Assembly (NCBI RefSeq): GCF_001969365.1
Contig: NZ_CP019312.1
Span: forward strand, 2,914,001 to 2,978,000
Reading direction: 5' to 3'
Source: Tateyamaria omphalii
GTDB lineage: Bacteria; Pseudomonadota; Alphaproteobacteria; Rhodobacterales; Rhodobacteraceae
DNA length: 64,000 nucleotides
Part shown: positions 8,459 to 15,630 of the stretch, piece by piece
Numbering within the stretch: the stretch's first letter is position 1
Layout of the letters: every line of letters starts with the position of its first letter
The notes under the pieces: model-generated
Database searches by the model: none
The model's input: the letters and a program-made list of their open reading frames with translations, nothing else
What the model was told of the DNA's origin: nothing
Program-made: the position numbers and the translations under genes

Positions 8459-9724
8459 CTAGCCCTTGCCCTTCCACGGCACCAGCAGCTTCTCGGCATA
8501 GCGCATCAGCATATCAATGCCGAACCCGATCACCCCGATCAGGATGATCCCCATGATCACGATGTCCGTGTTCTGAAACTTCGAGGCGACCATGATCATC
8601 ATGCCGGCCCCCTGCTCGGCCGCCACAAGCTCGGCCGCCACAACCGTGCCCCAACAGACCCCCATGGCCACACGGGCCCCGGTGAATATCTCGGGCAACG
8701 AGTTGGGAACGATGACGTGCCGCATGATCTGCGCCTTCGACGCACCCAAACTATACGCCGCATGAACCTTGGAAATCTTCACACCGCTCACACCAGATCG
8801 GGCCGCAATCGCCATAATCCACAACGCGGCCAGGAACAGCAGGATGATCTTGCCGGTCTCACCAATCCCCGCCCAGATGATGACAAGCGGGATCAGGGCC
8901 AAAGGCGGCACCGGGCGCATGAACTCCACGATAGGGTCAAACCACCCCCGGAACCAGTTCGACAGACCCATGGCATAGCCCAGCGGAATGCCCACCAGCG
9001 CACCAAAGAAAAACCCGACCACAACCCGGAACAGGGAATAGCCCAGATGCTCCCACAGGGTGGACCCACGGAAACCGGCGCTGGCAATCTCACCAATGCG
9101 CTGCACCACCGCCTCGGGCGACGGCAACCAGATGGGCTCCATCTGCCAGCCCTTGGCCGGGATGATGTTTGGCGTGCCCTTGTCGGAAATGGTCACGGTG
9201 CCAAATCCAACATCGACACTGTCGCCGGGTTGGACGGACGTGCCGTTGATCTCGGTCACTGCGGCACCTTCGTCACGACCCAACTCATCGTTCCGGTCCA
9301 CGCGCAACAGGCCCGACCGCCACATGCCGATGGCAATGCTGTCGTCCTTTGCCCAGCCCTCGCCGGGTGCCACCTCGGGCGCATCGGCGTCTTCGTCGAT
9401 GGGGTGCACCAACACCGTCACGGTCGCGCTGTCACTCTGATCGCCCGTGGACACGGTGTATTCAAAGCTGCCCGTGCCCATGAAGGGGCCAGGCGCATGC
9501 AGGAACTTCGGCAACAGCGACGATCCGGTGAACATCCCCCACAGCAGGAAAATGGTCAGAATGGAAATGACCGACGCGGCCCGGTTCGGCGTCACCGCAC
9601 TTTCATCGCCAAAGGTCACAGTCTTGAGCGAGCCGTAATCCGAAATGGCCGTGCGTTGCGCAATCTTGGTCACAAGGAAAAACGCGACCACAAAGATACC
9701 AACGTAAATCAGAAAGGGGATCAT
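8459..9724 (-). CDS. tauC: Taurine ABC transporter permease TauC, enlarged form
   Basis: 421 residues, against about 275 for enterobacterial TauC. Two N-terminal membrane helices (residues about 3-20 and 50-67) are followed by a non-membrane insert of roughly residues 70-197, then a standard permease core. The core carries the EAA-type coupling loop (AAYSLGASKAQIMRHVIVP, about 323-340) that docks on TauB. The insert has beta-strand character (SFEYTVSTG, SATVTVLVHP) and should face the periplasm. The gene overlaps tauB by 4 bases and is last in tauABC. It imports taurine together with TauA and TauB. The taurine assignment rests on the neighbouring tpa, xsc and tauR. Confidence 0.9.
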   Translation of the reverse strand: MIPFLIYVGIFVVAFFLVTKIAQRTAISDYGSLKTVTFGDESAVTPNRAASVISILTIFLLWGMFTGSSLLPKFLHAPGPFMGTGSFEYTVSTGDQSDSATVTVLVHPIDEDADAPEVAPGEGWAKDDSIAIGMWRSGLLRVDRNDELGRDEGAAVTEINGTSVQPGDSVDVGFGTVTISDKGTPNIIPAKGWQMEPIWLPSPEAVVQRIGEIASAGFRGSTLWEHLGYSLFRVVVGFFFGALVGIPLGYAMGLSNWFRGWFDPIVEFMRPVPPLALIPLVIIWAGIGETGKIILLFLAALWIMAIAARSGVSGVKISKVHAAYSLGASKAQIMRHVIVPNSLPEIFTGARVAMGVCWGTVVAAELVAAEQGAGMMIMVASKFQNTDIVIMGIILIGVIGFGIDMLMRYAEKLLVPWKGKG

Positions 9725-10530
9725 GCGTCTTCTCCTTCGGTGCGACCCATAATCTCTTCTTCCATGTCCCAGATCATGCCGAGGATCTCTTCGCGCTTGA
9801 TCGCGAATTCAGGGTGCTTCTTGACCTCACGCAGGTCCTGACCCACGCCCAACTCGGCAAAGGGAAGACGGTATTCGGTGTGAATGCGGCCGGGGCGCGG
9901 GGCCATGACCAGCAGGCGTTCACCCAACAGCAGGGCCTCTTCAACCGAGTGGGTGATCAGGATGATGGTCTTGCCCGTCTCTTTCCACAGCTTCAGGACA
10001 AGGGACTGCATCTTTTCGCGGGTCAGCGCATCCAGCGCGCCCAGCGGTTCATCCATCAGGATCACATCGGGGTCATTGGCCAGACAGCGGGCCAGGGCCA
10101 CACGCTGCTGCATGCCACCCGAAAGCTCGTAAACCGCCTTTTCCTTAAAGTCCTGCAGGCCGACAACGTCGAGCAGATGGTTGACGATACCATCCTTGTC
10201 CTTCTTGGGCATGCCCTTCATCGACGGGCCAAAGGCCACGTTTTCACGCACGCTCATCCACTCGAACAGCGCGCCCTGCTGAAACACCATGCCGCGTTCG
10301 GCATCGGGGCCTTCCACCCGGTGGCCGTTCAGCTCAAGCACACCCGATGTCGGGGCCAGAAACCCCGCGACGATGTTCAAAAGCGTGGTCTTGCCACAGC
10401 CCGACGGGCCAAGGACAGACATCAACTCGCCCGCCTTCAGGTCAAGCGACACGTCTTGCAGCGCCTGAACATGCCCGCCATTGGGCAGGTCAAAACGCAT
10501 GGAAAGGTTCTGGATGGATAATCCGGACAT
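9721..10530 (-). CDS. tauB: Taurine ABC transporter ATP-binding protein TauB
   Basis: 269 residues, normal for the family. Walker A is GPSGCGKTT, the signature is LSGGMQQRVALAR, Walker B is VILMDEP followed by LGALDALTR, and the switch His lies in LITHSVEEA. These are the features of the nitrate/sulfonate/taurine ABC ATPases. It energises uptake through TauC, whose gene overlaps its 3' end by 4 bases. A terminator-like hairpin lies between it and tauA, so tauB and tauC are probably expressed below tauA. Confidence 0.95.
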   Translation of the reverse strand: MSGLSIQNLSMRFDLPNGGHVQALQDVSLDLKAGELMSVLGPSGCGKTTLLNIVAGFLAPTSGVLELNGHRVEGPDAERGMVFQQGALFEWMSVRENVAFGPSMKGMPKKDKDGIVNHLLDVVGLQDFKEKAVYELSGGMQQRVALARCLANDPDVILMDEPLGALDALTREKMQSLVLKLWKETGKTIILITHSVEEALLLGERLLVMAPRPGRIHTEYRLPFAELGVGQDLREVKKHPEFAIKREEILGMIWDMEEEIMGRTEGEDA

Positions 10531-10599
10531 AAGGTTCCCACCTGTGGCTTGCGCGACATGCCGCGCGGGCTCGGGCAGGTTCGTCCCTGCCTCGATTTG

Positions 10600-10628
10600 A
10601 AAAGGCCCGCGCGAGTGTCGCGCGGGCC
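10600..10628 (-). terminator. Attenuating hairpin between tauA and tauB
   Basis: On the minus strand an 11-bp perfect stem (GGCCCGCGCGA/TCGCGCGGGCC, 3-base loop) is followed by TTTTC, 7 bases after the tauA stop codon. It has the form of an intrinsic terminator inside the operon. Such elements commonly let the binding-protein gene be expressed above the membrane components, through partial termination or 3'-end protection of the mRNA. Confidence 0.7.
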
Positions 10629-10635
10629 CGTTGGC

Positions 10636-11643
10636 TTATTGTGTGGCGGCCAGTGGGCCGGTGTTGACCGTGCCGTCATAGCTGTCGAGCGCCGCGTCGA
10701 TCGACCCGGAGTCGACGAACACGTCCGCAACACCCTTCATAAAGCTGGCGGCGGTGCCACCCAGCCATGCGTCGCTCAGCTGCTCTTCGACCGACGGGAA
10801 CACGAAACCTGCCAGCGTCTCGGCGGTTGCGTCCTCGTCCATACCCGCGTCCTTGGCGATCACAGGCAGCATCTCGGCTGTGTTCTCACCGCTGTTCCAC
10901 ATGGCGTTGGCTTCGGCTGTGACGGCCAGGAACTGGCTCAGCAACTCGCCTTCTTCGGCGATAAAGCTGGCGGGCGCGGTCGTGGCGTCAAACACCAGGA
11001 TGCCCAGCGCCTGCTTTTCGTCACCGGTCAGCAGCACGTTGCCGCTTTCCTTCATGCGGCGCAGCGCACCGCCCCAACCACAGGCCATGTCGACAGACCC
11101 TTGCGCCAGCGCCGCAGCGCCCTCGGCAGGGGCCATGTCAACAACGTCCAGGCTCGCCAGGTCCACACCAAAGTGGTTCATCTGGCTCAGGAAGCCGTAA
11201 TGCGCCGCGGTGCCCAGTGGCACGGCGACTTTCTTGCCTGCCAATTCACCAGCAGAGTCCTTGTCGATCTCCAGGGCCGACGCAACAACGCAGTTGTCGT
11301 TCTCGGAATAGCTCACAGCCACGTCCACGATCTGGATGTCCTGCCCGGCAGAGGCGGCAACCACGAAGGGCGGCACACCCTGCGATACCGAAATCTGCAC
11401 GTCACCCGACGCCATGGCGGCGGACATCGCAGTCCCGGTGTCAAAGCTCACCCAGTTGATCTTGGTCCCGCCCATGGCCTCTTCATACATGCCGGTCTCT
11501 TTGGCGAACTGGAACGGCATCGGCCACTCCAGGAAATAGGCAACGGTGATCTCACCGCCATGGCCCGCTGCAACAGCACCTTGTGCGCCGGCCAGCATGG
11601 CGGTGGCGGCAACGGCGCCCATCAGCTTGGTCTTGAATGTCAT
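10636..11643 (-). CDS. tauA: Taurine ABC transporter substrate-binding protein TauA
   Basis: 335 residues from the ATG at 11643, which has GGGAG at ideal spacing and gives a clean Sec signal peptide (MTFKTKLMGAVAATAMLAGAQGAVAA). The mature protein follows the TauA/SsuA periplasmic-binding-protein pattern: ITVAYFLEWPMPFQFAKETG at the start, then TGTAMSAAMASGDVQISVSQGVPP, and GKKVAVPLGTAAHYGF. It captures taurine in the periplasm for TauBC. It is divergent from tpa across a 393-base regulatory region. Confidence 0.93.
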   Translation of the reverse strand: MTFKTKLMGAVAATAMLAGAQGAVAAGHGGEITVAYFLEWPMPFQFAKETGMYEEAMGGTKINWVSFDTGTAMSAAMASGDVQISVSQGVPPFVVAASAGQDIQIVDVAVSYSENDNCVVASALEIDKDSAGELAGKKVAVPLGTAAHYGFLSQMNHFGVDLASLDVVDMAPAEGAAALAQGSVDMACGWGGALRRMKESGNVLLTGDEKQALGILVFDATTAPASFIAEEGELLSQFLAVTAEANAMWNSGENTAEMLPVIAKDAGMDEDATAETLAGFVFPSVEEQLSDAWLGGTAASFMKGVADVFVDSGSIDAALDSYDGTVNTGPLAATQ

Positions 11644-12036
11644 ATCGTAACTCCCGTGTTTTTCGCGGACAGTGGAGCCCGCGTCTGGATCGTTTCGGGC
11701 GGTGGTCCGCCTCTGTCGCACGCGACCTGTCGCGGCGCTGGCGTGATCCGAAACGATAATCCTGCGCGGATCAACGTAAAATCGGGGCACATGGCGCAAT
11801 TTTGTGCAGGTGAATTCAGCCTTTGAGATTCCCAAATTTCCCGCAGAGCCATGAAAACAAGGGGTTTTCGCCAAGCCCGCAAGGACCATCCGCACCCGGA
11901 CACATGCAACTGGCTTTACTTGTGCAGGCAAACTGGCCCTACTGTTGTGACCAGATTCTCAGCGATTGTGCGCGGCAGCATGCCTGTTTGGCCCTTTGTT
12001 TCATGGGCCGACCCCATTTTTCGAAAGGTTCGACCC
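11644..12036. promoter_or_regulatory. tauA-tpa divergent regulatory region
   Basis: A 393-base stretch without a convincing gene that should hold both promoters. Next to tauA there is a 10-bp inverted repeat, ATCGTTTCGG at 11689-11698 and CCGAAACGAT at 11748-11757, which would lie in the tauA leader. TTGTGCAGG occurs at 11802-11810 and again at 11920-11928. Next to tpa there is a pair of TauR-type direct repeats (listed separately). Confidence 0.6.
11910..11942 (+). promoter_or_regulatory. Putative TauR-binding direct repeats before tpa
   Basis: CTGGCTTTAC (11910-11919) and CTGGCCCTAC (11933-11942) repeat with a 23-bp period, about 95 bases before the tpa start. The same pattern occurs before tauR and xsc. 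TauR is known to activate tpa in Rhodobacter capsulatus through repeated sites of this CTGG...TAA type, so TauR binding is the likely role. Confidence 0.65.
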
Positions 12037-13431
12037 ATGGACGGAACGTTCAACGAAAACGACATGAGCCGCGTGATCGAGGCCGACCGCGCAAATGTTT
12101 GGCACCACCTGGTGCAACACCAGCCGTTTTTCACCGGCGCCGACCCCAAGATCATCATCGAGGGCAAGGGCCTGCGCGTCTGGGACCAGAAAGGCATCGA
12201 ACATATCGACGCGGTCTCGGGCGGTGTCTGGACGGTCAACGTGGGCTATGGCCGCGAAAGCATGGGCGACGCCGTGCGCGACGCCATCGTCAAAATGAAC
12301 TTCTTCGGCGGCACGGTCGGCTCCATCCCCGGCGCGCTCTTTGCCGAAAAGCTGCTGACCAAGATGCCCGGGCTCGACCGCATCTACTACGCCAACTCCG
12401 GGTCCGAGGCGAACGAGAAAGCCTTCAAAATGGTCCGCCAGATCGCGCACAAGCGCTACGGCGGCAAAAAGCACAAGATCCTCTACCGCGACCGCGACTA
12501 CCACGGCACCACCATCGCGTGCCTGTCGGCGGGCGGCCAGGACGAACGCAACGCACAATACGGCCCCTACACCCCCGGCTTCGTCCGCGTCCCCCACTGC
12601 CTCGAATACCGCAAGCACGAACAGGACGGCGCGCCTGACGCGAACTACGGGACATGGGCCGCAAACCAGATCGAAGAGGTCATCCTGCGCGAAGGCCCCG
12701 ACACCGTCGGCGCGCTGTGCCTCGAACCCGTCACCGCAGGCGGCGGCGTCATCGTGCCCCCCGAAGGCTATTGGGAACGGGTGCAGGAGATCTGCAAGAA
12801 ATACGACATCCTGCTGCACATCGACGAGGTTGTCTGCGGCGTGGGCCGCACCGGCACATGGTTCGGCTACCAGCACTACGGCATCCAACCCGACATGGTG
12901 ACCATGGCCAAGGGGGTCGCGTCCGGCTACGCCGCCATCTCGTGTCTCGCGACAACCAACGACGTGTTCGACATGTTCAAGGACGACACGTCCGACCACC
13001 TCAACTACTTCCGCGACATCTCCACCTTCGGCGGCTGCACGGCGGGCCCGGCGGCGGCGCTCGAAAACATGCGGATCATCGAGGATGAGAACCTGCTCGA
13101 AAACACCACGGCCATGGGCGACTACATGCTCGAAAAACTGGCCGAGCTGAAAGACAAGCACGCGGTCATCGGCGACGTGCGTGGCAAGGGGCTCTTCCTC
13201 GGCGCCGAACTGGTCAAGGACCGCGAGACCAAGGACCCCGCGGACGAGGCGATGGTGCAGGCGGTGGTCAAGGACTGCATGGGGCAAGCGGTGGTCATCG
13301 GGGCCACCAACCGGTCCCTGCCGGGCAAGAACAACACGCTCTGCTTCTCGCCCGCGCTGATCGCGACGAAGGACGACATCGACCAGATCTGCGGTGCCGT
13401 AGATGGCGCGCTGACACGGGTGTTCGGGTAA
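12037..13431 (+). CDS. tpa: Taurine--pyruvate aminotransferase
   Basis: 464 residues from the ATG at 12037; the frame is open upstream but only into the promoter region, and AAAGG lies before this ATG. It is a class III PLP aminotransferase: YYANSGSEANEKAFKM (cofactor phosphate site), YRDRDYHGTT, HIDEVVCGVGRTG with the Asp263 that pairs with the PLP ring, and the Schiff-base Lys292 in TMAKGVASGYA. It converts taurine and pyruvate to sulfoacetaldehyde and alanine in the cytoplasm. Divergent tauABC and downstream tauR and xsc make the taurine role firm. Repeats resembling TauR sites precede it. Confidence 0.95.
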   Translation: MDGTFNENDMSRVIEADRANVWHHLVQHQPFFTGADPKIIIEGKGLRVWDQKGIEHIDAVSGGVWTVNVGYGRESMGDAVRDAIVKMNFFGGTVGSIPGALFAEKLLTKMPGLDRIYYANSGSEANEKAFKMVRQIAHKRYGGKKHKILYRDRDYHGTTIACLSAGGQDERNAQYGPYTPGFVRVPHCLEYRKHEQDGAPDANYGTWAANQIEEVILREGPDTVGALCLEPVTAGGGVIVPPEGYWERVQEICKKYDILLHIDEVVCGVGRTGTWFGYQHYGIQPDMVTMAKGVASGYAAISCLATTNDVFDMFKDDTSDHLNYFRDISTFGGCTAGPAAALENMRIIEDENLLENTTAMGDYMLEKLAELKDKHAVIGDVRGKGLFLGAELVKDRETKDPADEAMVQAVVKDCMGQAVVIGATNRSLPGKNNTLCFSPALIATKDDIDQICGAVDGALTRVFG

Positions 13432-13472
13432 GGGTCTGCCGCTCGGTCGCAACGCGCCGACGACAGGCCCAG

Positions 13473-14924
13473 TCAAAAATCCAGAACACCCCTGGGCGGG
13501 ACGATGGGTTCCAGCGGACCACGGCGAAATGAAAAGAGGTCGTTGTGGTTCGCGAAACTCTGCAGTGTCGGGCAAGTGTCCGCCAAGACCCGGTCAACAA
13601 CGCGTTGCCCCGCCAGGAAATTGCGCGTGGCCAAGTGCGGTTTTATCTTCCAAGAGATGCCGTTCGGATCGCCAAGTTTCAGGCGATGGACGTCCGGGAT
13701 ATACGGCAGGTGGTTTCCAACGATACTCACCTCATTGCCTATAATGCTGATGCCTGTCGCGTTAATAGATTGCAATCGGTTGTCGGCATCAAATTCTGTG
13801 ATATCGAGCAAATCTCCATAAACCTCAAAATTATGCGACCCATAGAAGCCGTCGACCTGACTCGTGTATAGAAGTGAACCAGTGACAGTGACTACGCACG
13901 CCGGGCAGCGTAGCATGTGCACAATGCTGTCAGAAAACGCCAACCGCCATTCCAAGTCCAACCATACAGCCGGAAGGATACCGTTCCGAATTGAAAACAG
14001 GTCGTCTGGGGGCGTGATATCAAGCGAGTCAAGAATAAGTATTGCCCCCATCACAACCGCGGGCTCATCATCCTGCAGCAGAAACACCAGCGCTTGCTGC
14101 ACCTGCTCTGCCAACCGGCTGTTTGCCGCCAGCCCCAAAATGGCGGCGCGTGTCGCGCCGTTTGGCGGGTATGTCAGCTCCACACCCGTGTTGACATACA
14201 CCTCGCAAGTTTCTTCCTGGTTGATAAGCCGGGTTTTGGCGGGCAGCGGATAGTCCACCTCGCCGATGGCTTCGGCCAGCGACACGCGTCTGGCACTGGC
14301 CAGCATGCGCGTGCGCAGATCACTGACGAGGTTCAGCATCGCAATTTCATTCTGCAGTGCAGCCGCCTCGGTCTGCTCCTGCAAACGCTCCGTCTGGGCC
14401 TGCATCAATTCTGTCTGCGCCTGCATGAACCCGGTCTGCTCGGCCAGCCGCTCCCCCTGCGCCCGCAGCACCTCGGTCTGCTCACCCAGCTTCCGGTTCT
14501 GCTCAAACAACAGAACCGTCCCCATGAACGCGCCAAAGGCCAGCAGCAGCGCGACCGCCGTCGCAATCACCCAGCGGTAAAACCCGGTCCACGCGTACCA
14601 GCCCATTCCGCGCTGCACCAACGCTTGCGCATGGGCCGTCGCCGCATCCCGGTCGCCTGCAGATGCCGCCGACACGCCCGCGATCAACGATGCGCTCACA
14701 TCATCCAGCGTCGCCTCGGCCCGACCAAACAGCTTGCGCAGGATCCAGTCGCGAAAAAACAGCGCGACGACCAGCGCCACGACCAACCCCGCCACGACGA
14801 CAAAGACCGTGACCGCGATGCGCCGCACCTCTTGTTCCGTCGCACCCATGATCCCGCCCGCAATCGGAACGGCCAAAAGGGCAGCCGCAAAGACGCCCAA
14901 CCAGAATGAAAGATGCTTGGTCAT
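13473..14924 (-). CDS. Unrecognised membrane protein with Gln-Thr-rich coiled coil
   Basis: 483 residues from the ATG giving MTKHLSFWLGVFAAALLAVPIAGG. Two N-terminal membrane helices and a third near residues 120-145 flank an acidic cytosolic loop. Next comes a long coiled coil built of near-heptad repeats (EQTEVLRAQGERLAEQT, MQAQTELMQAQTERLQEQT). The C-terminal 300 residues are soluble and hydrophilic, with Cys-containing stretches, and match no family I know. The gene sits between tpa and tauR but reads the other way, and it interrupts an otherwise functional cluster. Its third-position G/C bias is weaker than that of its neighbours toward the C-terminal half, which suggests late acquisition. 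Confidence 0.6.
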   Translation of the reverse strand: MTKHLSFWLGVFAAALLAVPIAGGIMGATEQEVRRIAVTVFVVVAGLVVALVVALFFRDWILRKLFGRAEATLDDVSASLIAGVSAASAGDRDAATAHAQALVQRGMGWYAWTGFYRWVIATAVALLLAFGAFMGTVLLFEQNRKLGEQTEVLRAQGERLAEQTGFMQAQTELMQAQTERLQEQTEAAALQNEIAMLNLVSDLRTRMLASARRVSLAEAIGEVDYPLPAKTRLINQEETCEVYVNTGVELTYPPNGATRAAILGLAANSRLAEQVQQALVFLLQDDEPAVVMGAILILDSLDITPPDDLFSIRNGILPAVWLDLEWRLAFSDSIVHMLRCPACVVTVTGSLLYTSQVDGFYGSHNFEVYGDLLDITEFDADNRLQSINATGISIIGNEVSIVGNHLPYIPDVHRLKLGDPNGISWKIKPHLATRNFLAGQRVVDRVLADTCPTLQSFANHNDLFSFRRGPLEPIVPPRGVLDF

Positions 14925-14988
14925 GCCCGCATCCTGCGCAACAGGACGGGCCTCAGGCAAGGTCTGTTTGAGGTGCGCCAGACGCAGG

Positions 14989-15366
14989 TCAGGTCATGTT
15001 GGACATGTTTTCGCGGATCTGCCGTTGTATGTCGCGCGCTTCGGCCTCCAGCCGCGGCAATGTATTGTCCGATGGATAGCCTTGGATATGCCCGCACAGC
15101 AGCGACAGCCAATAGACCCGCAAGACCCGGTTGATCCGCTTCTGGTATCCGGGTCCGAGCTTGCGGAACTAGGCCAGCATATCGCTGTCCATCCGCATCG
15201 TGACCCGCGTCTTGTGCGGCTCGACCGGATCGTCCACATCAAACCCGTTCCACTGGTCCGGCAGGCTCTTGTCTTGCCACTGGATAAACAGGTCCGTCTG
15301 CAACGCTTCAAGTTCGTACATGGCCTGGGTACGGGCCGCACTCTTGCTGGGGGGTGGCATGGTCAT
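14989..15366 (-). pseudogene. BrnA-like antitoxin gene interrupted by an in-frame amber codon
   Basis: One frame of 126 codons holds a BrnA-like protein broken by TAG at 15169-15171. The first part (65 residues) ends in ...VEPHKTRVTMRMDSDMLA; the frame then continues FRKLGPGYQKRINRVLRVYW, which is the C-terminal DNA-binding part of BrnA antitoxins. In the family the interrupted position is normally Trp (LxWFR), so a single TGG-to-TAG change explains it. No BrnT toxin gene is adjacent. The truncated 65-residue product would lack the ribbon-helix-helix region. Recent decay, suppression or a base-calling error are all possible. Confidence 0.7.
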
Positions 15367-15441
15367 GTCCTTTCAACGGAATGCCATGATCCTCGCCAGA
15401 TCGGGTAAACATCGCATGATGTGACCGAACGGTGTACGGGT

Positions 15442-15469
15442 TGTGCACACTCTGTGCACGGTCTGTGCA
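15442..15469. repeat. Three TGTGCA repeats at exact 11-bp spacing
   Basis: TGTGCA occurs at 15442, 15453 and 15464, with partly conserved spacers (ACTC, CGGTC). The array lies about 75 bases upstream of the BrnA-like gene and 160 bases upstream of tauR. Copies on one helical face suggest cooperative protein binding. The protein is unknown; the BrnA-like product or another regulator could be the ligand. Confidence 0.5.
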
Positions 15470-15584
15470 TCGCATCATTTTCGATTTGGCTTGCGTTAAG
15501 CTGACATTAATGATACGAAACATCTCATTATTACAAGAAACGCGCGTCAGGGACACGACAGGTCGCGCATGGTTTCGCCACCGC

Positions 15585-15616
15585 GTAATACCAGATTGAT
15601 TTCTAGGTAAGTCCAG
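15585..15616 (-). promoter_or_regulatory. Putative TauR-binding direct repeats before tauR
   Basis: On the minus strand CTGGACTTAC (15616 to 15607) and CTGGTATTAC (15594 to 15585) repeat with a 22-bp period. They end only 15 bases before the tauR start codon. The orientation is opposite to that of the sites before tpa and xsc. The position would suit autorepression by blocking the promoter, which is common for MocR-type regulators. Confidence 0.55.
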
Positions 15617-15630
15617 AATACGCTTGATCC

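Noticed and set aside
8438..9841. A long plus-strand open frame across tauC and tauB
   Set aside because: Antisense shadow with low-complexity His/Arg/Asp-rich translation.
10636..11931. Long form of TauA starting upstream
   Set aside because: The extra residues precede a perfect signal peptide and ribosome site, so the shorter start is right.
12001..13575. A 524-codon open frame antisense to tpa
   Set aside because: It is the mirror of a high-GC gene. Its codons do not show coding third-position bias, and tpa has full family conservation.
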